Positions 42,652 to 51,622 of a stretch of DNA of 64,000 bases are shown in pieces. Position 1 is the first letter of the stretch; each line of letters opens with the position of its first letter. Location: contig CAXBOT010000001.1 of the NCBI GenBank assembly GCA_963977495.1, forward strand, positions 1,178,001 through 1,242,000. The letters run 5' to 3'. The notes beneath the pieces were generated by a model. It was not told the origin of the DNA. It did not search any database and saw only the letters and a list, made by a program, of their open reading frames with translations. Both the position numbers and the translations under genes were made by a program. This DNA is from UBA1672 sp963977495. GTDB lineage: Bacteria; Pseudomonadota; Alphaproteobacteria; Micavibrionales; Micavibrionaceae.

Positions 42652-43301
42652 CCACACTCATCATTGCGCGTCACGGCAATACATTCGGCCCCGAAGATAC
42701 CCCAACGCGCGTTGGCGCACGCACCGACATTCCACTGGTGGATAAAGGCATCAAACAAGCGCAAGCCATCGGGCGTTATTTAAAAGATCACAACTTACTG
42801 CCCGATGCGGTCTATAGCGCGACTTTAAAACGCACCCAACAAACGGCAGAGCACGCCTTAAAAGCTGCGGCACTGTCCCTGCCCGTTTATACGATGGATA
42901 TCTTCAATGAAATTGATTACGGGATAGATGAGAACCAGACCGAAGAAACTGTGATCAAACGCATTGGCAAAGACGCCATCACGCAGTGGGATAAAAACGC
43001 GATTGTGCCTGACGGGTGGCGCGCTGATCCTGATGATATCATTCAAGGCTGGCGCGGATTTGCCCGTCAGATCAGCAAAACGCAAAGCCCTGAGACCAAC
43101 CAAGCCACAGATTTGGATGAAACCATTTTGGTTGTCACATCGAACGGTATTGCCCGATTCGCCCCCCACATCACGGATGATTTTGATTCTTTCGCAAAAA
43201 AGCACACAATAAAGCTCTCTACGGGCGCGCTTGGCATTTTGACCTTTTCACAAGGGAAATGGCGGGTTGCAGACTGGAACATAGTTCCGCTTTTGGTATG
43301 A
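42648..43301 (+). CDS. histidine phosphatase-family protein with His-to-Asn change
   Basis: This 217-residue protein has the phosphoglycerate-mutase-like fold. The phospho-acceptor motif RHG (residues 8-10), Arg62 in TLKRTQQT and an acidic site (Glu88 in NEIDYG) are present. The second catalytic His, normally in a V-S-H-G motif, is replaced by Asn166 (VVTSNGIARF). It may be slow or use another substrate. It overlaps kdsB by four bases, so a role near KDO or envelope sugar metabolism is possible but unproven. Confidence 0.8.
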   Translation: MTTLIIARHGNTFGPEDTPTRVGARTDIPLVDKGIKQAQAIGRYLKDHNLLPDAVYSATLKRTQQTAEHALKAAALSLPVYTMDIFNEIDYGIDENQTEETVIKRIGKDAITQWDKNAIVPDGWRADPDDIIQGWRGFARQISKTQSPETNQATDLDETILVVTSNGIARFAPHITDDFDSFAKKHTIKLSTGALGILTFSQGKWRVADWNIVPLLV

Positions 43302-43336
43302 ATTTGAAACAAAATTCACAAAAGCCTTAAAAACCC

Positions 43337-43366
43337 TTGCTTTCAACACCCCAAAAGCGGTACTAT
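43337..43366 (+). promoter_or_regulatory. possible promoter for TPR gene
   Basis: TTGCTT, 18 bases, TACTAT, ending 69 bases before the start at 43436. Match is moderate. Confidence 0.4.
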
Positions 43367-43435
43367 TTCTATAAGGCAAAAAGCCAAACGATAAAAAATA
43401 TAATAATAATTATAAAAATTTGGGGTTAAATAGGC

Positions 43436-44170
43436 ATGTTACCAGAAGAGATATACGCCGGCAGTGGGTCTTCATCATCCAATTTCAAATATGCACATCC
43501 GTTAAGTCATGTGCCCGTCGATGACGGTTCTATGCGTGCGCGCCTTGCCTATGATCTGATGGCCTTCATGGAGCGCAGCGATTGCAACTACTTCCTAAGC
43601 CCCGACAGCATGTCCGGCTATGATCCACAAAGCAGCGATGACGAAGTTGATATCATGATTATTGACGGCTTTTACAAAGAAGCCGAATTGCTGGTTGATC
43701 AGCGCCTTGAAAAAGATTCCGATGATGAAAAGGCTCTGTTTCAAAAAGCCTTTATCCGTCACCTCAAAGAAGAATACGAAAAATTACTTGATCGCGAAGA
43801 CAGAATTTTGGCGGGTGATCCGAAAAACGTGAGTGCCTTAATTAACAAGGGATTTGCACTGGCCAACCTGAACCGCGAAGAAGAAGCCTTGAAGGTTGCC
43901 GACAAAGCCCTGTTGCTTGATCCTGATAATCTAACCGTTTTGGGTAATAAAGCCTATGTTGCCAAGCTCCTTGGTAAAGATGAATTACGCGATGTTACAT
44001 TGATGAAGGCCTATAACGTTTCAGCGAAACAACGCCTCGCCAAATTGGAAGAGCAAGAATCCATTCTCCTACGTGATTTTGAATCCGTCTTTATCGAGTT
44101 GGAAGCACCATCAGCATTTGACGAATTTAATCAGCGCAGCGGTCACACAGCGTCGACAGCGGTTCACTGA
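43436..44170 (+). CDS. TPR-repeat protein
   Basis: This 244-residue protein has a polar N-terminal part (1-75) and at least three TPR-type helical pairs (about 75-185), including ALINKGFALANLNREEEALKVADKALLLDP. There is no signal peptide or membrane segment. TPR domains mediate protein contacts; no partner can be named. It is probably monocistronic, with a promoter upstream and a terminator downstream. Confidence 0.75.
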   Translation: MLPEEIYAGSGSSSSNFKYAHPLSHVPVDDGSMRARLAYDLMAFMERSDCNYFLSPDSMSGYDPQSSDDEVDIMIIDGFYKEAELLVDQRLEKDSDDEKALFQKAFIRHLKEEYEKLLDREDRILAGDPKNVSALINKGFALANLNREEEALKVADKALLLDPDNLTVLGNKAYVAKLLGKDELRDVTLMKAYNVSAKQRLAKLEEQESILLRDFESVFIELEAPSAFDEFNQRSGHTASTAVH

Positions 44171-44195
44171 TAACCAATAAAACGAACTCACCATG

Positions 44196-44229
44196 AAAAA
44201 CGGCGTAAAACTTTTTTGCGTCGTTTTTT
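44196..44229 (+). terminator. rho-independent terminator after TPR gene
   Basis: A 15-pair stem with two G-T wobbles (44196-44210 with 44214-44228) and a run of T within and after its 3' arm. It separates the TPR gene from yejB. Confidence 0.75.
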
Positions 44230-44261
44230 GCACGTAGACTTATCACATCAGCCTACCTATT

Positions 44262-45368
44262 ATGTGGCGTATGATTTCTTATATTCTCAAACGCGTGCTT
44301 CTGATGATTCCGACCCTGTTCGGAATATTACTGATCAGCTTTGTCATCATCCAGTTTGTCCCCGGCGGCCCTGTTGAGAAAATGATCGCCGACCTTCAAG
44401 GCCACGGCACATCGGCCACGGCGCGCTTTACCGGCGGCGGCAGTGATCTCGGCTCCAGCGCTGCATCATCCGCCGGAAACACCAGCACCTATAAAGGCGC
44501 GCAAGGCTTAGACCCCGAATTTATCAAAGAATTAGAGGCCATGTACGGCTTCGACAAGCCGCCGCATGTGCGCTTCATGATTATGATACAAAATTACCTC
44601 ACCCTTAATCTGGGCGATAGCTACTACCGCGATGTCAGTGTTTTAAGCCTGATCAAGGAAAAGATGCCTGTGTCCATTTCCTTAGGACTATGGTCAACGC
44701 TGATTATCTATCTGATTTCCATCCCGCTTGGCATCAAAAAGGCGGTGAAGGACGGCTCACGCTTTGATATCTGGACAAGCGCCGCGGTGTTTATCGGCTA
44801 TGCGATCCCCTCTTTCATGTTCGCTATTTTATTGATCGTCCTGTTTGCGGGCGGACGGTATTGGGATTTCTTTCCGCTGCGGGGGCTGACCTCCGACGGG
44901 TGGGAAGACATGACCCGATTGCAACAAATCGGTGATTATGCATGGCACATGATTTTACCCACCGCCGCCATGGTGATTAGCGGCTTTGCCTCGCTGACGA
45001 TGCTGACCAAAAACTCTTTCCTTGATGAGATCGGCAAGCATTACGTCCTGACCGCCCGCGCCAAGGGGTTATCGGAAAACAAAGTGCTCTACGGGCATGT
45101 CTTTCGTAATGCCATGATCATTATCATTGCGGGCTTCCCCGCCCTGTTTGTGTCTATCTTTTTCACCGGCTCATTGCTGATCGAGGTTATCTTCTCGCTC
45201 GATGGCCTCGGGCTTTTAGGCTACGAAAGCATTATCAACCGTGATTATCCGGTGGTTCTGGGCACATTATATATCTTTGCCCTGATGAGCGTGGTGATGC
45301 ACCTTATCCGTGATCTTGTCTATGTCTGGGTTGATCCGCGTATTGATTTTGAAACGCGCGATATCTAG
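44262..45368 (+). CDS. yejB: peptide ABC transporter permease YejB-like
   Basis: This 368-residue inner-membrane permease has six membrane segments and an N-terminal segment (about 8-30). A Gly/Ser-rich periplasmic loop (about 48-85) is characteristic of YejB. The permease EAA-type loop (ARAKGLSENKVLYGHVFRNA) contacts the ATPase. It pairs with YejE (48140) and YejA (39871). It stands alone after a terminator and before two MFS genes. Confidence 0.9.
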   Translation: MWRMISYILKRVLLMIPTLFGILLISFVIIQFVPGGPVEKMIADLQGHGTSATARFTGGGSDLGSSAASSAGNTSTYKGAQGLDPEFIKELEAMYGFDKPPHVRFMIMIQNYLTLNLGDSYYRDVSVLSLIKEKMPVSISLGLWSTLIIYLISIPLGIKKAVKDGSRFDIWTSAAVFIGYAIPSFMFAILLIVLFAGGRYWDFFPLRGLTSDGWEDMTRLQQIGDYAWHMILPTAAMVISGFASLTMLTKNSFLDEIGKHYVLTARAKGLSENKVLYGHVFRNAMIIIIAGFPALFVSIFFTGSLLIEVIFSLDGLGLLGYESIINRDYPVVLGTLYIFALMSVVMHLIRDLVYVWVDPRIDFETRDI

Positions 45369-45496
45369 GCCACCACCCCCTTCGATCACCCTGCCCGTAA
45401 CGCACCATGAATGCGCGCGGATTATATTACTTGACGTTTTTCTAATAAAGGCATATATGCTGCGCGCAACGAACGGTTTTACTAGAGTTATAAGCA

Positions 45497-46735
45497 ATGT
45501 CTTCATCTTCTGCATTTAAACGCCTCTTGGTGGTCTGGCCCCTTTTGCTGGGCATCGGCATCCTGACAACCAGTAATGGTCTGCAAGGGACGCTGCTCAG
45601 TTTACGGGCACATGCAGAAGGCTTCCCCGTTGAAATCACCGGTATCATCATGGCGATGTATTACGCCGGATTTTTGATCGGTTGCCGTTATATTCCAAGC
45701 CTCATCGCATCGGTTGGCCATGTGCGCGTTTTTGCCGCGCTGGCCTCTATGGCATCGACAACAGTTCTTATTCACGGCCTGTTCGTTAACCCGTTTTTGT
45801 GGATTCCTGTGCGCTTGCTCACCGGATTTTGTTTCTCCGGCCTGTTTATCATCGCCGAAAGCTGGCTGAACAAGATTGCCAATAAATCCCAGCGCGGCAC
45901 GATTTTCAGTGCCTATGTGTCCATCGTCTATGGCGGGTTATTTGCAGGACAATTCCTGATTAACCTTGCCCCGCTCGACAGTATGAATTTATTCGTTCTG
46001 GTGTCCATTATGATTTCCTTTGCGCTCGCACCGATCACGCTGACCAACAAAAGAACACCAAGCTATAGCAAGCCTGAAACCATCGCCTTTCGCGATATGA
46101 TGAAAATCTCCCCTCTGTCCATGACAGGCGTGTTTGTCGCGGGACTGTGCAACGGCACGATGCTCAGTCTTGGGCCGATATACGCAGATATGGCGGATGT
46201 ACCACGTTCTGAAATTGCGATCTTTATGGGGATTTATATTCTGGGTAACACGCTGTTTCCTTCTATTTTAGGCCCTCTATCAGATAAAATAGACCGCCGC
46301 ATGGTGATTAAATTTGCCGCACTGGCGGGCATTACATGCGCGGCGCTCATCACGGTTTATACCTATTACTACATCCTGATTTTCATTCTGGGCGGTATGT
46401 TGACATCCCTATACAGCGTGTCCATCACACATATGAACGACCAGATTAAAAAAGCGCAAATCGTATCGGCGAGCCGTTCTTTGATTCTGTTTAATTCCAT
46501 GGGCTCTATGATCGGCCCGATTGTCGCTGGTATTTTGCTCTCTTATTTAGGGCAGCAAAGCTTCTTCGGCATGATGTGCTTATATCTTACCGCGCTGCTC
46601 TGCGTTGCGTTCTATCGCACAATCGTCGGTAATAAGATCATACAAAAGCGCAGCTTCATTCACTTGCCTGCGGTATCCGCGCCCTCTGTGTTCAGGCTGA
46701 AAGACAAACATACCAACCCCACACGCAAAAAATAA
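45497..46735 (+). CDS. MFS transporter (first of tandem pair)
   Basis: This 412-residue protein has 12 predicted membrane segments in two halves. The major facilitator loop is seen as DKIDRRMVIK after segment 6-8. The start LLVVWPLLLGIGILTTSNGLQGTLL is shared almost exactly with the next gene. General build resembles YcaD-type exporters; the substrate is unknown. No good ribosome binding site precedes the ATG. Confidence 0.82.
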   Translation: MSSSSAFKRLLVVWPLLLGIGILTTSNGLQGTLLSLRAHAEGFPVEITGIIMAMYYAGFLIGCRYIPSLIASVGHVRVFAALASMASTTVLIHGLFVNPFLWIPVRLLTGFCFSGLFIIAESWLNKIANKSQRGTIFSAYVSIVYGGLFAGQFLINLAPLDSMNLFVLVSIMISFALAPITLTNKRTPSYSKPETIAFRDMMKISPLSMTGVFVAGLCNGTMLSLGPIYADMADVPRSEIAIFMGIYILGNTLFPSILGPLSDKIDRRMVIKFAALAGITCAALITVYTYYYILIFILGGMLTSLYSVSITHMNDQIKKAQIVSASRSLILFNSMGSMIGPIVAGILLSYLGQQSFFGMMCLYLTALLCVAFYRTIVGNKIIQKRSFIHLPAVSAPSVFRLKDKHTNPTRKK

Positions 46736-46827
46736 AATGACGGGGTTTCAACTGCGCGCGTGAGTTCCTATAGTGAGCACGCACGCAACAAGAAACACAC
46801 AACCCATAGTTAAAGTAAGCCACCCAC

Positions 46828-48099
46828 GTGAATAAAAGCACCTCCATCACAAGCAGCCTTATGAGCGTCTGGCCACTACTTTTTGGTATTTGCATGCTCA
46901 CCACCAGCAACGGCCTGCAAGGGACGTTATTGGGACTGCGCGCCGAGTTTGAAGGCTTCCCTGTCACCATGATCGGGGTCATCATGTCCACCTATTACGC
47001 GGGCTATCTTGTTGCCTGTCATTATGTGCCACGTCTGGTGTCATCGGTTGGACATATTCGCGTCTTTGCCGCCCTTGCGTCCATCGCCTCGACCAGCGTG
47101 CTGCTTCACGGGATTTTCATTAACCCGATTGCGTGGATTCCAATACGCTTGCTCAGTGGTTTTTGTTTTTGCGGATTGTTCATCATCACAGAAAGCTGGC
47201 TGAACCAGACCACCAAGAAAAAACATCGCGGCACTGTGTTCAGTGCCTATATCGCGATTGTGAATATCGGCCTGTTTGCGGGGCAATTTATGATCAACCT
47301 CGCCCCTTTGGACAGTACCTATTTGTTCATTTTGGTATCGGTTCTGATTTCGATTGCGCTCGCGCCGATCACGCTCACCAATAAACCCGCACCAAAATAC
47401 AAAAAAACCGAAGGGATTGCCTTCAAAGCCATGCTTTTGCAATTCCCGCTGCCTATGGCTGGCGTTTTTGTATCCGGCCTGTGTTCCAGCACCATTCTCG
47501 GCCTTGGCCCTGTTTATGCCAGCATGGTCGGGCTGGATAAACCCAACATCGCCACCTTGATGGGGATCTATATTCTGGGCACTGCGTTCGTCCCCCTTCT
47601 GCTGGGGACTTTCACCGATAAGATGGATCGCCGCCTTGTCATCGAAGCCGCCTGCATTGTTGGCATTGGCTGTTGTTTATGGATGTTTTTTTACGGCTAT
47701 TTTTACGTATTGATGTTTATCTTAGGCGGTATTATCACCTCTCTTTACAGCGTATCCATCACCTTTTTAAACGACCAGATCAAACGCTCGCAAATCATTG
47801 CCGCCAGCCGCTCCTTGATTTTGTTTAACGCCATCGGCGCGACAATCGGCCCCTTAATTGGTGGTGGCTTGCTCTATTATATCGGCCCGAGCAGCTTGTT
47901 CAGCCTCTGTTTGGCGGCCTTGATCGGTATGCTTATCCTTGCGCGCTATCGCAGTATCGTCGGCAAAACCATCAAGCCAAAGAACGACTATGTGACGGTT
48001 CCGGCATATTCCGCGCCATCAGTCATGCGCCTGCAACCGGAAATGCCCGCCATCGGCGAAGCGCCGCCCGATGAAAACAAAGAGGATAAAACGCCATAA
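46828..48099 (+). CDS. MFS transporter (second of tandem pair)
   Basis: This 423-residue, 12-segment transporter is a close paralogue of the one at 45497; segments such as TTSNGLQGTLL, SVGHIRVFAALASIAST and ASRSLILFN align throughout. The GTG start at 46828 gives the same N-terminus length as the paralogue; an ATG 33 bases downstream is possible. A polar C-terminal tail (about 400-423) is unique to this copy. The pair lies between yejB and yejE, breaking the importer operon. Confidence 0.8.
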   Translation: MNKSTSITSSLMSVWPLLFGICMLTTSNGLQGTLLGLRAEFEGFPVTMIGVIMSTYYAGYLVACHYVPRLVSSVGHIRVFAALASIASTSVLLHGIFINPIAWIPIRLLSGFCFCGLFIITESWLNQTTKKKHRGTVFSAYIAIVNIGLFAGQFMINLAPLDSTYLFILVSVLISIALAPITLTNKPAPKYKKTEGIAFKAMLLQFPLPMAGVFVSGLCSSTILGLGPVYASMVGLDKPNIATLMGIYILGTAFVPLLLGTFTDKMDRRLVIEAACIVGIGCCLWMFFYGYFYVLMFILGGIITSLYSVSITFLNDQIKRSQIIAASRSLILFNAIGATIGPLIGGGLLYYIGPSSLFSLCLAALIGMLILARYRSIVGKTIKPKNDYVTVPAYSAPSVMRLQPEMPAIGEAPPDENKEDKTP

Positions 48100-48139
48100 C
48101 CGCTTTTTAAATCAGCGCTTTTTGCCTATAGTCATATTT

Positions 48140-49177
48140 ATGAACTTAACACCTTTGACACAACGGCGATTATCACAGTTCCGCGCAAATAAGCGCGGCT
48201 ATTGGAGCTTTTGGATATTCCTTGCCCTTTTAATCATCGCCATGAGCGCGCCGCTTGTCGCCAATGACAAACCAATCCTGCTCAGTTATCAGGGGGCTTT
48301 ATACTATCCCGTCTTTGTGAATTACCCCGAAACCACCTTTGGCGGCGATTTCCAGACCGAAGCCGAATACAGGGATGATTTCGTGCAGGAATTGATTGTC
48401 GGCGAAGATGGCAAACAAGGCTGGATGATTTGGCCGCCTATCCCCTTTTCCTATGACACCATCAATTACGCCCTCTCCAGACCCGCCCCAACACCGCCCG
48501 ATTCCGCCAACTGGCTGGGGACGGATGATCAGGGGCGCGATGTTGCTGCGCGGGTGATTTATGGTTTTCGTATATCGGTATTGTTTGGCCTGATCTTAAC
48601 CTTGGTCAGTTCAGTGATCGGCGTGACCGCCGGCGCGTTTCAGGGCTATTACGGCGGACGCCTTGATCTGATTTTACAGCGCACAATGGAAATCTGGTCA
48701 AGCCTGCCCAGCCTTTATATTCTGATTATCTTCTCCTCCATCTTCACCCCCGGCTTCTGGAGCTTACTGCTCATCCTTTTGTTATTTTCATGGATGAAAC
48801 TGGTTGATGTGGTGCGCGCGGAATTCCTGCGGGCGCGCAATTTCGATTATGTCCGCGCCGCCGGAGCGCTTGGTATCTCCAACCCCGTCATTATGTGGCG
48901 ACATGTTCTGCCCAATGCTATGGTGGCCACGATCACCTTTTTGCCTTTTATCCTGACGGCCTCTATAACATCATTAACCGCGCTGGATTTCCTCGGCCTT
49001 GGTATGCCACCGGGCAGCCCGTCTTTGGGCGAGCTTCTGGCGCAAGGGAAGAATAATTTACAAGCCCCGTGGCTTGGGATTGCTGCATTTGTATCACTGG
49101 CGGTTATGCTCACCCTGCTGACATTTATCGGTGAAGCTGTCCGTGATGCCTTTGATCCCCGCAAAACAACGTTGTAA
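48140..49177 (+). CDS. yejE: peptide ABC transporter permease YejE-like
   Basis: This 345-residue inner-membrane permease is the partner of YejB. The start LTPLTQRRLSQFRANKRGYWSFW matches the E. coli YejE N-terminus. That, and a -10-like TATAGT seven bases upstream, favours 48140 over an in-frame ATG 69 bases earlier. A large periplasmic loop (about 45-130) follows the first segment. The EAA-type loop reads GALGISNPVIMWRHVLPNA. It is followed after 11 bases by an M20 hydrolase. Confidence 0.9.
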   Translation: MNLTPLTQRRLSQFRANKRGYWSFWIFLALLIIAMSAPLVANDKPILLSYQGALYYPVFVNYPETTFGGDFQTEAEYRDDFVQELIVGEDGKQGWMIWPPIPFSYDTINYALSRPAPTPPDSANWLGTDDQGRDVAARVIYGFRISVLFGLILTLVSSVIGVTAGAFQGYYGGRLDLILQRTMEIWSSLPSLYILIIFSSIFTPGFWSLLLILLLFSWMKLVDVVRAEFLRARNFDYVRAAGALGISNPVIMWRHVLPNAMVATITFLPFILTASITSLTALDFLGLGMPPGSPSLGELLAQGKNNLQAPWLGIAAFVSLAVMLTLLTFIGEAVRDAFDPRKTTL

Positions 49178-49188
49178 GAGATAAAACC

Positions 49189-50382
49189 ATGAAGATCAGA
49201 AATTCCATTCAAGCAACAACAGATGAATTCGCCGCCTATCGCCGTGATTTACATCAAAATCCGCAAACAGCATTCGAAGAAGAATATGCCAGCGCGTTTA
49301 TTGCACAAAAACTCACAGAATGGGGTGTTCCTTTTGTAAAGGGCGTCGGGCATACGGGCATCGTCGCAACGATCAAGGGGCAAACAACACAAAGCGGCAA
49401 AGCCATCGGCATCCGCGCAGATATTGATGCGCTGGATATTTTCGAAGAACCCAACAAAGACTGGATGTCACTCATCGAAGGGAAAATGCATGGTTGCGGG
49501 CATGACGGGCACACAACAATCCTACTCAATACTGCGAAATATTTAAATGAAAACAATAACTTTGACGGCACACTTCATCTAATCTTTCAACCTGCCGAAG
49601 AAAATGGCGAGGGCGCAAATGCCATGCTTGCCGATGGTTTTTTAGATCGTTTCCCCTGTGATGCGCTCTATGCCATGCATAACTGGCCATATGCGCCGCT
49701 TGGTTATTTTGAAATCAATGAAGGCGCGAGTATGGCCAGCGTTGATTTCTTTGAAATCACAGTTGAGGGCAAAGGCGGCCATGCCTCTAAACCCCATACA
49801 TTCGTCGATCCGATCATGGTCTCCGCCGCGATTATCAGCGGACTGCAAACCATCGTCAGCCGTGAAACCGACCCGTTTGAACCGATTGTTTTAAGCGTGA
49901 CCAATATCCATGGCGGCACAGGCGCATTTAACGTCAACCCCGCGAAAGTCATCTTCAGCGGTACGGTACGCACCTATTGCCAGAGCTTACGCAAGCAAAC
50001 TGAAAAACGGATCAAGGAAATGTCCTCCGAAATCGCCAGCAGCTACCGTGCGCGGGCAAACTGCACCTATGAAAACAGAACAGAGCCAACCATAAACGAC
50101 CCCGTTCATGCCAAAATATGTACGAAAGTCGCGCAAGATTTGGTTGGTGATTTAATGGTTATTACAGATGCCAAACCTTCCATGGGCGGCGAAGATTTTG
50201 GCGCGTTTCTTTATCACGTTCCCGGGGCTTACGTTAAAATCGGTCAGGGCGTTATTAATGACCCTGAACATCGATGCAGTAAGGGATTACACAATGCAGG
50301 ATATGACTTTAATGATGATTTGATCCCGATTGCCACAGAATATTGGGCGCGCCTTGTCGAGCACACAATGCCGCTAAAATAA
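49189..50382 (+). CDS. M20-family amidohydrolase
   Basis: This 397-residue metallohydrolase is of the IAA-amino acid/hippurate hydrolase type. Metal-binding residues are visible: Cys103 and His105 in GCGHDGH, Glu137-Glu138 in PAEENGEGA, and His164 in MHNWP. A dimerisation domain with GKGGHASKPH lies in the middle. It cleaves N-acyl amino acids. Its place after a peptide permease suggests processing of imported peptides or acyl-amino acids. As no argE or argJ is visible, a role in N-acetylornithine deacetylation is possible but untested. Confidence 0.88.
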   Translation: MKIRNSIQATTDEFAAYRRDLHQNPQTAFEEEYASAFIAQKLTEWGVPFVKGVGHTGIVATIKGQTTQSGKAIGIRADIDALDIFEEPNKDWMSLIEGKMHGCGHDGHTTILLNTAKYLNENNNFDGTLHLIFQPAEENGEGANAMLADGFLDRFPCDALYAMHNWPYAPLGYFEINEGASMASVDFFEITVEGKGGHASKPHTFVDPIMVSAAIISGLQTIVSRETDPFEPIVLSVTNIHGGTGAFNVNPAKVIFSGTVRTYCQSLRKQTEKRIKEMSSEIASSYRARANCTYENRTEPTINDPVHAKICTKVAQDLVGDLMVITDAKPSMGGEDFGAFLYHVPGAYVKIGQGVINDPEHRCSKGLHNAGYDFNDDLIPIATEYWARLVEHTMPLK

Positions 50383-51312
50383 TCAAACTTTATATATCGG
50401 AGCATCCGCATCAGGCGTTGAGGCTTGCCCCCCGTCCAGTAAGCCGATGCTCTGCCCTGATGCATGTTTTTGCGCAGCCTCACGAACCATTTCCCCGATT
50501 TGTGCTCTGGTGTCCCGATCTATACTGCCCGGTGCATTGATTTGCACAGCATTACGCGGATTTGTTGAATACACTGTCTCACTATACGATGCCGCATTTT
50601 TAGGGATTTTCATGTCGTTCAGAAAATCCCGCGAATAATGCGATGCGTTAAAAAACACCGTTTCACTGTAGATACCATTAAAAGGGTCGCGCGCCTCGCT
50701 GCGGGTTAAATGCCCCTGTGCATTTTGCACCTCTTCATTCGTATAGCCGGAAAAATTAGAGATGTGGTTTACGCCGCCGACATGCACCACCAACCTTATG
50801 TCATCATCACACGCCAGCGCAGCAACAGAGTCGCGCTGCATTTGCTCCCTTTGTTCGGGGTCCGTCTTTCGGTAATCAATACCGGGATCAGACGGGTTAA
50901 TCGCTATATTATTATTCACCGCATAGACGATGGTATGCATAAACGGCAGGTGTTGCCTGTTTTGCGGCACTGTTCCGTTATGATCTTTGATTTCCGAGAC
51001 CAAACGCGCCAAAGTATCAGATGGTAATTCCATGGAAAAAGCCATGTGATCGCGCCCGACCAAACGCGCTGCGGCTTCTAATGTTGCAATTTCGGTAAAG
51101 GCCGCCGCCGACGCAGGGTTTTGCATATTATCCGGTGTGTGCTTGTTGGCTTCGCGCTCTTGCTTGATATCCAGATGATGTTCACCCACCATAATCAGCA
51201 CAGGCAAATCAGATTGCGCCGAACGCAAGACCGCCGCGCGCATGCTATCAGAAACCGTTTCATAGGTTTGCTCTGCGAATTCTTTATATTTTTCAGGATC
51301 TACCGCTAGCAT
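50383..51312 (-). CDS. unknown protein with GEHH motif (Tiki/ChaN-like)
   Basis: This 309-residue protein has no signal peptide. VLIMVGEHHLD (GEHH at 43-46) after a hydrophobic strand, FSMELPSD and LVVHVGGVNHIS near the middle recall the Tiki/ChaN/EreA-like group, where such Glu/His residues bind metal or act in catalysis. The C-terminal third is hydrophilic. The start at 51312 has AAGGG five bases upstream; a GTG six bases earlier is less well placed. It is convergent with the M20 gene (adjacent stops) and has a strong promoter of its own. Function unknown. Confidence 0.65.
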   Translation of the reverse strand: MLAVDPEKYKEFAEQTYETVSDSMRAAVLRSAQSDLPVLIMVGEHHLDIKQEREANKHTPDNMQNPASAAAFTEIATLEAAARLVGRDHMAFSMELPSDTLARLVSEIKDHNGTVPQNRQHLPFMHTIVYAVNNNIAINPSDPGIDYRKTDPEQREQMQRDSVAALACDDDIRLVVHVGGVNHISNFSGYTNEEVQNAQGHLTRSEARDPFNGIYSETVFFNASHYSRDFLNDMKIPKNAASYSETVYSTNPRNAVQINAPGSIDRDTRAQIGEMVREAAQKHASGQSIGLLDGGQASTPDADAPIYKV

Positions 51313-51348
51313 ATCCACCCTTATATTCTTTTTTTATTTCTTAGGTGA

Positions 51349-51378
51349 AGTATATCCGCGTTTTTCACGTTATGTCAA
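51349..51378 (-). promoter_or_regulatory. sigma-70-type promoter for GEHH gene
   Basis: Minus strand TTGACA (perfect), 18 bases, TATACT, ending 37 bases before the start at 51312. It is in the 310-base gap between the GEHH gene and the P-loop gene (51313-51622), which also holds the leader peptide described next. Confidence 0.7.
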
Positions 51379-51427
51379 AAACAAAAATGCTTGACACCAA
51401 GGCAAAGAATATGGTTTTCATTGCACT

Positions 51428-51472
51428 ATGAATTATGCAACGACACAGAACCGACGACGACTTAACCGCTAG
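51428..51472 (+). CDS. candidate arginine leader peptide
   Basis: A 14-codon frame, MNYATTQNRRRLNR and stop, lies 150 bases before the P-loop gene that heads the arginine genes. Four of 14 residues are Arg, three consecutive and all CGA, a codon that seems rare in neighbouring genes where CGC and CGT prevail. Hairpins follow (51467-51588). The layout is that of transcription attenuators, where starved ribosomes stall at codons of the end product. No clear ribosome binding site or promoter is visible for it, which weakens the call. Confidence 0.45.
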   Translation: MNYATTQNRRRLNR

Positions 51473-51588
51473 GAAATCATCCCTTAGCGAGACGTTTTGT
51501 GCTGCCAATCCTCCGACATCATTACCGTTTTTGCCATTAGGCCAGTGATTCCCTTAAAAACCAATTGCTTACGCGCCGTGTTTACGGC
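51467..51588 (+). promoter_or_regulatory. candidate attenuator hairpins before arginine genes
   Basis: Hairpin one, CGCTA ... TAGCG (51467-51489), covers the leader stop codon. A second weak stem uses ATCATT and AGTGAT (about 51509-51551). The last, GCCGT-gttt-ACGGC (51575-51588), is followed by ATTTTATTATT and ends 34 bases before the next gene, where an attenuator terminator would be. The U-run is interrupted and an antiterminator pairing was not identified. Confidence 0.4.
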
Positions 51589-51622
51589 ATTTTATTATTA
51601 AACAAAAAACGAAAAAGATAAG

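Noticed and set aside
51391..51396. TTGACA on the plus strand as -35 for the arginine leader
   Set aside because: No acceptable -10 box occurs 16-18 bases downstream.
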